A stretch of DNA of 64,000 nt. It comes from Sphingomonas astaxanthinifaciens DSM 22298 (GTDB lineage Bacteria; Pseudomonadota; Alphaproteobacteria; Sphingomonadales; Sphingomonadaceae). The notes under the pieces were generated by a model. It was given only the letters and a program-made list of their open reading frames with translations, did not search any database and was not told the origin of the DNA. Of this stretch, positions 20,135-29,046 are shown piece after piece; the stretch's first letter is position 1, and every line of letters begins with the position of its first letter. Both the position numbers and the translations under genes were made by a program. Location of the stretch: contig NZ_JONN01000002.1 in assembly GCF_000711715.1 (NCBI RefSeq), positions 1 through 64,000 of the forward strand, read 5' to 3'.

Positions 20135-22299
20135 AGGAAGGAATAAGGGTCGACGTCGACCGCGACGCGGACCTTCGAGCCCCATTCGACCTGCCCAAGC
20201 CAGTCGCGAATGACGTCCTGCACGTCGAGGCTGCGGCGGGCGTGGACCAGCAGCCGGAAGCGGTGGCGCCCGCGCAGCATCGCCAGCGGGGCCGGGGCGG
20301 GGCCATAGACTTCCATGCCCTCGACCTCCGGCGCCTTGCGGCCAATGCGGTTCGCGATGCTCTCGGCCTCCTCGCGGTCCTCGGCGCTGACGACGATCGC
20401 GGCGAGCCGGCCGAAGGGGGGCATGCCCGCTTCCTGGCGCGCCGCGGTCTCGGCGGCGACGAAGCGCTCGGTGTCGCCGCTGGTCAGCGCGGCGATGACC
20501 GGGGCTTGCGGCTGGTGGGTCTGGACGAACACCCGGCCGGGCTTGTCGCCGCGCCCGGCGCGGCCCGCCACCTGGCTGATCTGCTGGAAGGTCCGCTCGG
20601 CCGCGCGCAGGTCGCCGCCCGACAGGCCGAGGTCGGCATCGACGACGCCGACGAGGGTGAGGTTGGGGAAGTGATAGCCCTTGGTGATGAGCTGGGTCCC
20701 GATCACGATGTCGATCTCGTGCGCTTCCATCTGCCGGACGAAATCGGCGGCGCGGGCGGGCGACCAGATGGTGTCGCTGGTCACCACCGCCGCGCGGGCG
20801 TCGGGAAACAGGGCCTGGACCTCGTCGGCGATCCGCTCGACGCCGGGGCCGCAGGCGACCAGGCTGTCCTTGTCGCCGCACTCGGGGCAGGCCTCGGGCG
20901 GGGGCATGACATGGCCGCAATGGTGGCAGGCGAGCCGCCGCATCAGCCGGTGCTCGACCATCCAGGCAGTGCAATTGGGGCACTGGAAGCGGTGGCCGCA
21001 GGTCCGGCACAGGGTCAGAGGCGCGAAGCCGCGGCGGTTGAGGAACAGCAGGCTCTGCTCGCCCGCCTTCAGATTGGCCTCGAGCTCGGCGACCAGCCGC
21101 GGCGCCAGCCAGCGGCCGCGCGGGGGCGGGTCGGCGGTGAGGTCGAGCGCGTCGAGCGAGGGGAGGACCGCCCCGGCGTGGCGCTGACGCAGGCGAAGCT
21201 CGCGGTAGCGGCCGCTCTCGACCATCGCCCGGGTCTCGATCGCGGGGGTGGCTGAGGAGAGGATGACCGGGATATCCTCGAACTTGGCCCGCATCACCGC
21301 GACGTCGCGGGCGTGATACTGGACCCCTTCCTCCTGCTTGAAGCTCGGCTCATGCGCCTCGTCGACGACGATCAGGCCGAGATTGGCATAAGGCAGGAAC
21401 AGCGCCGAGCGGGCGCCGACCACGACCTTCGCCTCGCCGCTTGCGATCCCCCGCCAGGCGCGGCGGCGCTGCGAGGAACGGAGGTCCGAGTGCCAGGCGA
21501 CGGGCGCGCATCCGAACCGCGCGGCGAAGCGCTTGAGGAAGGGCTCGGTGAGCGCGATTTCGGGGAGCAGGACGAGCACCTGTCGGTCCTGGCGGACGGC
21601 CTCGGCAACGGCTTCGAAATAGACTTCGGTTTTCCCGGAGCCGGTGATGCCGTCGAGCAGCACGGGATCGAACCCGCCGCCGATCGCCCCGGTGAGGCTG
21701 TCGGCGGCCGCGCGCTGGTCGGGGCTGAGCTCGGGCGGGCCGAAGCCGGGATCGGGAAGGGCAAGGGGCTGGTCGGCCTCGACCATCACCTTCTCGAGCG
21801 CGCCCGCATTGACCAGCCCGCGCAGCACCGCGTCGCTGACCCCGGCATGGTCGGCAAGCTCGCGGATCGTCCCCTGCCGGCCCTCGATCCGCTCGAGCGC
21901 CTGGGTCCGCTGCGGGGTCAGCCGCGGGGGGACGACGCCGGTGGGCCGATATTCGACGAGCTGGCGACCGCCTTCCAATGCGCTCGAGGAGGGAAGGACC
22001 ATCCGCAGCACCGCGGCGAGCGGCGAGAGGTAATAATCGGCGGTCCATTCGCACAATCGGCGGAGCGGCGCGCGGATCGGGGGGACGTCGATCAGGCCGG
22101 CGAGAGGGCGGAGGCGGTTGTCGCCCACGTCCTCGCTCGGCAGCCGCTCGGCTTCCCAGGCGACCCCGATCAGCTGGCGCGGGCCCAATGGCGCGACCAC
22201 CACGCTGCCGGGTTCGACCGCGAGCCCATCGGGCACGCGATAGTCGAGCGGACCCAAGGCGGCATTGAGGGTGACGACACGGGCGCGGGGGAGGGGCAC
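20131..22299 (-). CDS. priA: Primosomal replication helicase PriA
   Basis: A 722-residue superfamily 2 helicase that restarts stalled replication forks. Visible are Walker [14 protein letters not shown], the DEAH box in [20 protein letters not shown], and the eight-cysteine zinc region ([13 protein letters not shown], then [19 protein letters not shown]). Motif VI appears as [19 protein letters not shown]. The N-terminal 3'-DNA-binding domain begins [20 protein letters not shown]. It diverges from paaA with 63 bp between the start codons. Length and motifs are normal for the family. Confidence 0.97.
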   Translation of the reverse strand: MPLPRARVVTLNAALGPLDYRVPDGLAVEPGSVVVAPLGPRQLIGVAWEAERLPSEDVGDNRLRPLAGLIDVPPIRAPLRRLCEWTADYYLSPLAAVLRMVLPSSSALEGGRQLVEYRPTGVVPPRLTPQRTQALERIEGRQGTIRELADHAGVSDAVLRGLVNAGALEKVMVEADQPLALPDPGFGPPELSPDQRAAADSLTGAIGGGFDPVLLDGITGSGKTEVYFEAVAEAVRQDRQVLVLLPEIALTEPFLKRFAARFGCAPVAWHSDLRSSQRRRAWRGIASGEAKVVVGARSALFLPYANLGLIVVDEAHEPSFKQEEGVQYHARDVAVMRAKFEDIPVILSSATPAIETRAMVESGRYRELRLRQRHAGAVLPSLDALDLTADPPPRGRWLAPRLVAELEANLKAGEQSLLFLNRRGFAPLTLCRTCGHRFQCPNCTAWMVEHRLMRRLACHHCGHVMPPPEACPECGDKDSLVACGPGVERIADEVQALFPDARAAVVTSDTIWSPARAADFVRQMEAHEIDIVIGTQLITKGYHFPNLTLVGVVDADLGLSGGDLRAAERTFQQISQVAGRAGRGDKPGRVFVQTHQPQAPVIAALTSGDTERFVAAETAARQEAGMPPFGRLAAIVVSAEDREEAESIANRIGRKAPEVEGMEVYGPAPAPLAMLRGRHRFRLLVHARRSLDVQDVIRDWLGQVEWGSKVRVAVDVDPYSFL

Positions 22300-22362
22300 G
22301 GGCCCGCCTCTAGGCGAAAGGACGTGCTGGAACCAAGGCCCTGCAATCGCTATCTAAGGTCC

Positions 22363-23355
22363 ATGTACACGACTGACCTCAGCAAGCCCGGCGCCAAGGT
22401 GCAGCCGATCGCCCCGCAGGAAGACCCGGCGCTCCTCGCCGCCTTCGAGGCGCGGGTCGCGGCGGACGAGTTCATCGAGCCCAAGGACTGGATGCCGGAG
22501 GCCTATCGCAAGACGCTGACCCGGCAGATCAGCCAGCACGCGCATAGCGAGATCGTCGGCATGCTCCCCGAAGGCAACTGGATCACCCGCGCGCCTTCGC
22601 TCCGGCGCAAGGCCATCCTCCTCGCCAAGGTGCAGGACGAAGCGGGCCACGGCCTCTATCTCTATTGCGCGGCCGAGACGCTGGGGACTTCCAGAGAAGA
22701 GATGATCGAGGCGCTCCATTCGGGGAAGGCCAAATATTCGACCATCTTCAACTATCCGACGCTGACCTGGGCCGACATCGGCGCGATCGGCTGGCTGGTC
22801 GACGGCGCGGCGATCATGAACCAGGTGCCGCTCCAGCGGACTAGCTACGGTCCCTATGCCCGCGCGATGGTCCGGGTGTGCAAGGAAGAAAGCTTCCACC
22901 AGCGCCAGGGCTACGAGATCATGATGCATCTCGCCAACGGGACCGCGGCGCAGAAAAGGATGGCGCAGGACGCGCTCAACCGCTGGTGGTGGCCGAGCCT
23001 GATGATGTTCGGGCCGCCGGACGAGAATTCGCCCAACACCGCCCAGTCGCTGCGCTGGCGGATCAAGCGCGAGACCAATGACGAACTGCGCCAGAAGTTC
23101 GTCGACATCACCGTGCCGCAGGCCGAGTTTATCGGGCTCAGCATTCCCGATCCCGACCTCAAGTGGAACGAGGAGAAGGGCGGCTACGACTTCGGCGCGA
23201 TCGACTGGGAGGAATTCTATTCGGTCGTGAAGGGCGAGGGCCCGGTCGCGAAGGAGCGCATCACCGCGCGCCGCGAGGCCTGGGAGAAGAATGCCTGGGT
23301 CCGCGAGGCCGCGCAGGCGCATGAGGCGAAGAAGCGGGCGCGTCAGGCCGCTTGA
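22363..23355 (+). CDS. paaA: 1,2-phenylacetyl-CoA epoxidase, catalytic subunit PaaA
   Basis: The 330-residue diiron catalytic subunit of the ring-epoxidising complex. Carboxylate-bridged diiron ligands fall in [18 protein letters not shown] and [15 protein letters not shown], the E-x-x-H pairs of the family. The complex adds one oxygen atom to phenylacetyl-CoA to make the 1,2-epoxide, using O2 and electrons from PaaE. The ATG at 22363 has no strong Shine-Dalgarno (AAGGT 5-9 bp upstream) and is the first gene of a plus-strand run paaA-B-C-E. Other Paa enzymes (PaaG, Z, J, F, H, K) are not in the window. Confidence 0.97.
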   Translation: MYTTDLSKPGAKVQPIAPQEDPALLAAFEARVAADEFIEPKDWMPEAYRKTLTRQISQHAHSEIVGMLPEGNWITRAPSLRRKAILLAKVQDEAGHGLYLYCAAETLGTSREEMIEALHSGKAKYSTIFNYPTLTWADIGAIGWLVDGAAIMNQVPLQRTSYGPYARAMVRVCKEESFHQRQGYEIMMHLANGTAAQKRMAQDALNRWWWPSLMMFGPPDENSPNTAQSLRWRIKRETNDELRQKFVDITVPQAEFIGLSIPDPDLKWNEEKGGYDFGAIDWEEFYSVVKGEGPVAKERITARREAWEKNAWVREAAQAHEAKKRARQAA

Positions 23356-23400
23356 CGATTGCCGCCGCCACGGCGAAGGCCGCTGGCGACGGAGGATTTG

Positions 23401-23682
23401 ATGTCTGACTGGCCGCTCTGGGAAGTGTTCGTCCGCACCAAGGGCGGGCTTGCGCACCGCCATTTCGGGAGCGTCCACGCGCCCGATGCCGAGCTTGCGC
23501 TGCGCCACGCCCGCGATACCTACACCCGCCGCCAGGAAGGGGTCAGCCTGTGGGTGGTCAAGTCGAGCGACATCGTCGCCAGCGACCCCGCCCAGGCCGG
23601 CGAATTGTTCGAGCCGGCGGCCGACAAGGTCTATCGCCACCCGACCTTCTACGACATTCCCGACGAGGTGAAGCACATCTGA
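23401..23682 (+). CDS. paaB: 1,2-phenylacetyl-CoA epoxidase subunit PaaB
   Basis: A 93-residue subunit of the phenylacetyl-CoA epoxidase. The family start WPLWEVFVRTKGGLAHRHFG and the middle ALRHARDTYTRRQEG are conserved, and length matches the usual about 95 residues. It bridges PaaAC heterodimers in the complex (known for E. coli). It begins 45 bp after paaA with an ACGGAGGATTTG Shine-Dalgarno, and its TGA overlaps the paaC ATG by one base. Confidence 0.96.
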   Translation: MSDWPLWEVFVRTKGGLAHRHFGSVHAPDAELALRHARDTYTRRQEGVSLWVVKSSDIVASDPAQAGELFEPAADKVYRHPTFYDIPDEVKHI

Positions 23683-24503
23683 TGCCGAGCCTTCCGCCCA
23701 TCCGTCCCGAGGACGAGGCCGTCGCTGCGCGCCTCAAGCCCGAAGGCGCCTTCGACGCGCCCGCCGATGCCCATGACCCCGTTCGCGCGGGCTATTGCCT
23801 CCGGCTCGGCGACGATGCGCTGATCCTCGGCCAGCGCCTCAGCGAATGGACCGGGCACGCGCCGTCGGTCGAGGTCGATTTGAGCCTTGCCAACATGGCG
23901 CTCGACCTCGTCGGCCAGGCGACCCTGTTCCTGGGCGAAGCGGGCGATGCCGACGAGCTCGCCTTCAAGCGCGACGTGCTCGACTTCCGCAACTGCCTGC
24001 TGGTCGAACAGCCCAATGGCGATTTCGCGCGCACCATGGTCCGGCACCTGCTGTTCACGACCTTCCAGCACATGCTGTTCGAGCGGCTTGTCGCGAGCCG
24101 CGACAAGGCGATTGCCGGAATCGCCGCCAAGGGGGTCAAGGAACTCGCCTATCATCGCGAGCTGGCCGCCGACTGGGTGATCCGGCTCGGCGACGGGACC
24201 GAAGAGAGCCACGCCCGCACGCTGGACGGGCTCGACTGGTGCTGGCGCTTCGTGCCCGAACTGTTCGAAGTGGACGGGGAGCTGGAAGCCGCGATTGCGA
24301 TCGGCATCGCGGTCGATCCGCGCGGGTTCGAGGCTGATTATCGGGAGGCCGTCGGTGCGGTGCTGGCCGAAGCGACCCTGCCGGTCCCGCCCGACAGCCG
24401 CGCCATCCTCGGCGGTCGCCGCGGCCATCACAGCGAGCATCTCGGTCACCTGCTCGCGATCATGCAATATCTGCCGCGCACCTATCCGGACGCCGTTTGG
24501 TGA
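23682..24503 (+). CDS. paaC: 1,2-phenylacetyl-CoA epoxidase structural subunit PaaC
   Basis: A 273-residue ferritin-like subunit that pairs with PaaA and lacks its own functional diiron site in characterised homologs. Typical stretches are YCLRLGDDALILGQRLSEW, LANMALDLVGQATLFLGEAG and the C-terminal GRRGHHSEHLGHLLAIMQYL, PRTYPDAVW ending. The start overlaps paaB by one base (TGATG), and the stop overlaps the paaE start in GTGA. In many paa operons paaD lies here between paaC and paaE, but it is absent. Confidence 0.96.
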   Translation: MPSLPPIRPEDEAVAARLKPEGAFDAPADAHDPVRAGYCLRLGDDALILGQRLSEWTGHAPSVEVDLSLANMALDLVGQATLFLGEAGDADELAFKRDVLDFRNCLLVEQPNGDFARTMVRHLLFTTFQHMLFERLVASRDKAIAGIAAKGVKELAYHRELAADWVIRLGDGTEESHARTLDGLDWCWRFVPELFEVDGELEAAIAIGIAVDPRGFEADYREAVGAVLAEATLPVPPDSRAILGGRRGHHSEHLGHLLAIMQYLPRTYPDAVW

Positions 24504-25576
24504 GCGAAAAGCATTTCCATGCCCTCGAGGTCGCGGAGATCGTCGAGGAGACCGACGAGGCGCGCTCGATCCGCTTCCACGTTCCGCCCGAGCTCGCCGA
24601 CATCTTCCGCTATCGCGCCGGGCAGCATCTGACGCTGCGGGCGACCATCGGCGGCGAAGAGGTGCGGCGCAACTATTCGCTCTGTACCGCGCCGCACGAG
24701 GGCGCGCTCAAGGTGACGGTCAAGCAGATCGCGGGCGGTGCCTTCTCCAACTGGGTGGCGCGCGAACTGAAGGCGGGCGACCTACTTGACGTCATGCCGC
24801 CGCATGGGAGCTTCACCACCGATTTCGATGCGGCCGCCAGTCGCCGCTACGTCGCCTTCGCGGGCGGCTCGGGAATCACGCCCGTCATGAGCCTGGCGCG
24901 GACCGCGCTGGCCGAGGAGCCGGGCAGCCGCTTCACGCTCTTCTACGGCAATCGCGACGCGTCGAGCATCATCTTTCTCGATGCGCTGGCGGAGCTGAAG
25001 GACCGCTATCTCGGCCGGTTCGAGCTGTTCCATTTGCTCAGCGACGAGGACGGCGACGTCGAGCTGCTGAACGGGATGCTCGACCGCGCAACCTGCGACC
25101 GGGTGCTCGAGGCCTTCGTGCCCGAGCCCGGCCAGGTCGACGCCTATTTCATCTGCGGCCCCGGGCCGATGATGGACGCAGCCGAGGCTGCGCTGCTCGA
25201 AGCAGGGGTCGCGCCCGAGCGGATCCACATCGAGCGCTTCACCGCGGGGCGCCCCTCGGCGGCGCTGGCGGCGGAGATGGCCGAGCTCCAGCAGGCCGCC
25301 TCGGGCCAGCAGATCAGCGTCACCATCGACGGCCGGACCCGCAGGATCGCCTTCGATGGCTCGAATATCCTCGATTCCGCGCGGGCCGCGGGCCTGCCCG
25401 CGCCCTTCGCCTGCAAGGCCGGGGTCTGCGCCACCTGCCGTGCGCGGGTGACGGCGGGCGAGGTCAGCATGGCCGCGCGCTATGGCCTGACCGACGAGGA
25501 GATCGCCGCGGGCTATGTCCTCACCTGCCAATCGGTGCCCAAGGGCGAGGGTGTCGCGCTCGACTATGATGCGTGA
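24500..25576 (+). CDS. paaE: Phenylacetyl-CoA epoxidase reductase PaaE
   Basis: A 358-residue NADPH-dependent flavin/iron-sulfur reductase. Order: FAD-binding barrel (RAGQHLTLRA, RRNYSLCTAP), NAD-binding domain (AFAGGSGITPVMSLART and CGPGPMMDAAEAALLEAG), then a C-terminal plant-type 2Fe-2S ferredoxin (FACKAGVCATCRARV ... LTCQS, four cysteines). It supplies electrons to PaaA. The start is a GTG overlapping the paaC stop. Followed 48 bp later by an aromatic aminotransferase gene. Confidence 0.96.
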   Translation: MSEKHFHALEVAEIVEETDEARSIRFHVPPELADIFRYRAGQHLTLRATIGGEEVRRNYSLCTAPHEGALKVTVKQIAGGAFSNWVARELKAGDLLDVMPPHGSFTTDFDAAASRRYVAFAGGSGITPVMSLARTALAEEPGSRFTLFYGNRDASSIIFLDALAELKDRYLGRFELFHLLSDEDGDVELLNGMLDRATCDRVLEAFVPEPGQVDAYFICGPGPMMDAAEAALLEAGVAPERIHIERFTAGRPSAALAAEMAELQQAASGQQISVTIDGRTRRIAFDGSNILDSARAAGLPAPFACKAGVCATCRARVTAGEVSMAARYGLTDEEIAAGYVLTCQSVPKGEGVALDYDA

Positions 25577-25624
25577 CGCAGGCAGCGCTTTCGTCCCGAA
25601 CCAAGAAAGGCTAATCGCCGCCCC

Positions 25625-26833
25625 ATGCTGACCAGCCTCGAGCGCCGCGGCCTTGCCGATTTGCCACCCCTCGTCAGCGATTCGCTGCTGGCGCTGATCG
25701 CGATGGTCAATGCTGACCCGCGGACCGACAAGATCGATGTCGGCGTCGGCGTCTATCGCGATGGCGCCGGGCGGACCCCCGTGATGCGCGCGGTCAAGGA
25801 ATCCGAACGCCGCCTGCATGAGGCGCAGGACAGCAAATCCTATCTCGGCGGGGCGGGGGATCGGCGTTTTGCCGAACTGCTCCGGCCGATCGTGCTCGGC
25901 GCGCATGCCGGGGATGACCGGATCGTCGGGCTGCAGACCCCGGGCGGCTGCGGTGCCTTGTTCCTCGCGCTGAAGCTCATCGCCGCCTTCAACCCGCAAG
26001 CCCGCGTCTTCATGGGCACGCCGACCTGGCCCAACCATCCGCCGATGGCGCGCGGCGCGCGGCTCGAGATCGTCGAATATCGCCATTACGATCCCGTGGC
26101 CCGCGCGGTCGATTTCGGGGCGATGATCGAGGCGCTGGAATCGGCGCGGCCGGGCGACGTCGCGCTGCTTCACGCCTGCTGCCACAATCCGACCGGCGCG
26201 GACCTCAGCGAGGACCAATGGCGCGAGGTCGCGCGGGTGGTCGCCGAGCGCCGGCTGATCCCGCTCATCGACTTCGCCTATCAGGGATTCGGGCGCGGGC
26301 TCGAGCAGGACCGCTTCGGGGTCGAGGTCCTGCTCGAGGCCTGCAACGAGGTCCTCATCACGCAGAGCTGCGACAAGAATTTTGCCGTCTATCGCGACCG
26401 TGTCGGCTGCCTGTTCGTCAAGGCACCGAGCGCCGACATCGCCAAATTCGCCATGACCCACCTCCTCCAGATCAGCCGCGAGGCCTGGTCGATGCCGCCC
26501 GACCATGGCGCAGCCGCGGTGCGGACGGTGCTGGACAATGCCGACCTCGCCGCCGACTGGCGCGTCGAGCTCGACGCGATGCATGGCCGGATCCGGATGG
26601 TTCGCGAGCGGATCGCCGCCGCCGATCCCAGGCTCGCCTATATCGCCGACCAGCAGGGCATGTTCTCGATGCTGCCGCTGTCGGTCGAGCAGGTGAAGCG
26701 GCTGCGCAGCGAGCACAGCATCTACATGGCCGACAGCGGCCGCGCGAACCTCGTCGGCATCGCCGACGGTGACCTCGACCGCTTCTGCGAGGCGGTGGTC
26801 GGCGCGCTGGACACCCCCACCAGCCATGGCTGA
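25625..26833 (+). CDS. Aromatic amino acid aminotransferase (class I, TyrB-like)
   Basis: A 402-residue PLP enzyme of aminotransferase fold type I, subgroup I-gamma (aspartate/TyrB). Landmarks are the cofactor lysine in SCDKNFAVYRDRVG, HNPTGADLSEDQW around the PLP ring-Asn, and IDFAYQGFGRG with the Asp and Tyr contacts. The expected reaction is transfer from phenylalanine or tyrosine to 2-oxoglutarate. The substrate assignment rests on context, because it lies between paaE and a 2-oxoacid dehydrogenase, and aspartate specificity cannot be excluded. The stop overlaps the next gene by 8 bp. Confidence 0.85.
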   Translation: MLTSLERRGLADLPPLVSDSLLALIAMVNADPRTDKIDVGVGVYRDGAGRTPVMRAVKESERRLHEAQDSKSYLGGAGDRRFAELLRPIVLGAHAGDDRIVGLQTPGGCGALFLALKLIAAFNPQARVFMGTPTWPNHPPMARGARLEIVEYRHYDPVARAVDFGAMIEALESARPGDVALLHACCHNPTGADLSEDQWREVARVVAERRLIPLIDFAYQGFGRGLEQDRFGVEVLLEACNEVLITQSCDKNFAVYRDRVGCLFVKAPSADIAKFAMTHLLQISREAWSMPPDHGAAAVRTVLDNADLAADWRVELDAMHGRIRMVRERIAAADPRLAYIADQQGMFSMLPLSVEQVKRLRSEHSIYMADSGRANLVGIADGDLDRFCEAVVGALDTPTSHG

Positions 26834-28874
26834 AGCGGACCCCGAGTTTAGCGTCGACACCGACTGGGAAGAGGTCGCCCGCCTGGTTCTCACCAGCCGC
26901 GAGATGGACCGGCTGGAGGAGGAGGAGCTCGTCCCGGCCAAGCAGGTGCTCTACCAGTTCAGCGCGCGCGGCCACGACATGGCGCAGGTGCTGCTCGGCC
27001 TGAAGCTCCGCGACGGCGACGCGGCCTGCGGTTATTATCGCTCGCGCCCGCTGCTGCTCGCGCTCGGCGTTCCGCTGGCCGACGCGCTCGGGAGCGGGAT
27101 GGGCCGGTCGGGCGGCTATTCGGGCGGACGCGATATCGGGGTGGTGTTCAACTATCCCAATCCCGGCGGCGCGCATGCGCTGCCGATGTGCGGCGGGGTC
27201 GGCGCGCAATATACGCCGGCCGCGGGCTGGGCGCAGGCGATTCGCTACAAGGCCGAGGTGCTGAAAGGGCAGGCGCGCGGCAACATCGCGCTGGTGCTCG
27301 GCGGCGACGCGAGCTGTGCGACCGGGGGCTTTTGGTCGGCGCTGACCATCGCCACCACGCAGAAGTTGCCCTTGCTCTTCTACGTCGAGGACAATGGCTA
27401 CGGCATTTCGGTGCCCTCGACCTACCAGACGCCCGGGCAGAATATCGCCGCCAACCTCGCGAGCTTCACCGGGCTGACGATCTTCAACGGCGACGGGACC
27501 GATCCGCTCGAGGCCGCGCGGCTCATCGATGCGGCGGTGGCGCATGTCCGAAGCGGGCAGGGCCCCGCGCTGCTGCGGCTGACCGTCCCGCGGCTCGAGG
27601 GGCACAGCTACCAGGACACGCAGACCTACAAGAGCGAGAGCGAGATCGCGACCGAATGGGCGCGCGATCCGCTGCCGAAATTGAAGGCATATTGCGCCGG
27701 CCGGCAGATCGGCGAGCAGCGTTGGGGCGAGCTCGAGCAGTCGGTCGCCTGGGACGTCGGCCAGGCCCGCGCCGAGGCCGAGGCACGGCCGGTTCTGCCG
27801 GTCGACGAGGTCGCCAACGACGTCTTCTTCTCCGGCACCCATGCCGAGGTCGGTGGGCGTGCGGGCCTCAGCTTGGAAGGCACGCACGAGGAGCCGCGCC
27901 CCGAGGGCCAGCGGATCAACATGGTGACCGCGATCCGCCGCGTGCTCGACCAGGAGCTCGAGGCCAATCCGAAGATGTGCGTCTTCGGCGAGGACGTCGG
28001 GCCCAAGGGCGGCGTCCATGCGGTGACGCTTGGCCTCCAGGACAAATATGGCGTCGGCCGCGTGTTCGACACCAGCTTGAACGAGGAGGGCATCGTCGGC
28101 CGCGCGGTGGGGATGGCGCTCGCCGGCCTGCTGCCCGTGCCCGAGATCCAGTTCCGCAAATATGCGGAGCCTGCGACCGAGCAAATCAACGACACCGGGA
28201 CGATGCGCTGGCGCACCGCCAACCGCTTCGCCGCGCCGATGGTGCTGCGCGTGCCGGGCGGCTTCTTCAAGTGCGGCGATCCCTGGCACAGCCAGACCAA
28301 CGAGGTGCAGTTCGTCCACAATCCCGGCTGGAAGGTCGCGGTGCCGAGCAATGCCGAGGACGCCGTCGGCCTGCTGCGCATGGCGCTCCGCGGCCACGAT
28401 CCGGTGCTGTTCTTCGAGCATCGCGCGATGCTCGACGACAGCTGGGCGCGGCGGCCGTGGCCGGGCGAGGGCTATGTCCTGCCGTTCGGACGGGCGAAGA
28501 AAACGCGTAACGGCGACAAGATCACCATTGTCACCTGGGGTGCGATGGTCCCGCGTTGCGAGGCCGCGGCCGAGGGCTTGAGCGCCGACGTCATCGACCT
28601 GCGCACGCTTGCACCTTGGGACCGCGAGATGGTGCTGGAGAGTGTCTCGCGCACCCGGCGTTGCCTGATCGTCCACGAGGACCTGCGTACCGCGGGCTTC
28701 GGGGCGGAGATTGCCGCGGTGGTGGCGGACGAGGCCTTCCTCGACCTCGACGCGCCGGTCGCGCGGGTGACCATGCCCGACATTCCCTCGCCGCATCACC
28801 CGGCGCTGCTCGAGGCGGCGGTCCCGAGCGTCGCCCGGATCCGGGCCGAGATCGACCGGCTGGTGGGGTTCTGA
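26826..28874 (+). CDS. Fused alpha-beta 2-oxoacid dehydrogenase E1 component
   Basis: A 682-residue thiamine-diphosphate E1. Residues about 1-330 are the alpha part with the TPP-binding core VLGGDASCATGGFWSAL then FYVEDNGYGISVPS. Residues about 365-682 are the beta part with VFGEDVGPKGGVHAVTLGLQ, NEEGIVGRAVGMALAG and the C-terminal LRTLAPWDREMVLESVSRT. Branched-chain-type fused E1s of this length act on branched-chain or aromatic 2-oxoacids. Its ATG at 26826 overlaps the aminotransferase stop, a sign of coupled translation. Sitting between a Phe-type aminotransferase and the paa genes makes phenylpyruvate a natural substrate (inference). Confidence 0.88.
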   Translation: MAEADPEFSVDTDWEEVARLVLTSREMDRLEEEELVPAKQVLYQFSARGHDMAQVLLGLKLRDGDAACGYYRSRPLLLALGVPLADALGSGMGRSGGYSGGRDIGVVFNYPNPGGAHALPMCGGVGAQYTPAAGWAQAIRYKAEVLKGQARGNIALVLGGDASCATGGFWSALTIATTQKLPLLFYVEDNGYGISVPSTYQTPGQNIAANLASFTGLTIFNGDGTDPLEAARLIDAAVAHVRSGQGPALLRLTVPRLEGHSYQDTQTYKSESEIATEWARDPLPKLKAYCAGRQIGEQRWGELEQSVAWDVGQARAEAEARPVLPVDEVANDVFFSGTHAEVGGRAGLSLEGTHEEPRPEGQRINMVTAIRRVLDQELEANPKMCVFGEDVGPKGGVHAVTLGLQDKYGVGRVFDTSLNEEGIVGRAVGMALAGLLPVPEIQFRKYAEPATEQINDTGTMRWRTANRFAAPMVLRVPGGFFKCGDPWHSQTNEVQFVHNPGWKVAVPSNAEDAVGLLRMALRGHDPVLFFEHRAMLDDSWARRPWPGEGYVLPFGRAKKTRNGDKITIVTWGAMVPRCEAAAEGLSADVIDLRTLAPWDREMVLESVSRTRRCLIVHEDLRTAGFGAEIAAVVADEAFLDLDAPVARVTMPDIPSPHHPALLEAAVPSVARIRAEIDRLVGF

Positions 28875-28875
28875 G

Positions 28876-29046
28876 GTGATCGACCTGTTCCGTCGTCACG
28901 CCGCCGCGGCGACCCTCGTCCTGACCTTCGTCGCCTGCGCGGTCGGTGCGCTGCTCGGCATGAGCATGCTGGAACTGATGGGTCTGCTCGCCTTCGGTGC
29001 GATGATGGCGGCGATCAACAGCATCGGGAGCAAGAACAGGGGATGA
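28876..29046 (+). CDS. Small membrane protein between E1 and E2
   Basis: A 56-codon reading frame filling the whole gap between the E1 stop (2 bp before its GTG) and the E2 start, which it overlaps in ATGA. The product begins VIDLFRRHAAAATLVLTFVA, then has two hydrophobic stretches (about residues 10-29 and 33-47) and ends in a short basic tail, SIGSKNRG. The GTG is placed just after GGTTCTGAG, so a Shine-Dalgarno is weak. Perfect tiling and membrane-like composition suggest a real gene; no family is recognised and a role in membrane tethering is only a guess. Confidence 0.6.
   Translation: MIDLFRRHAAAATLVLTFVACAVGALLGMSMLELMGLLAFGAMMAAINSIGSKNRG

Noticed and set aside
26472..28799. 775-residue open frame on the minus strand
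   Set aside because: Antisense to the E1 gene; shadow.
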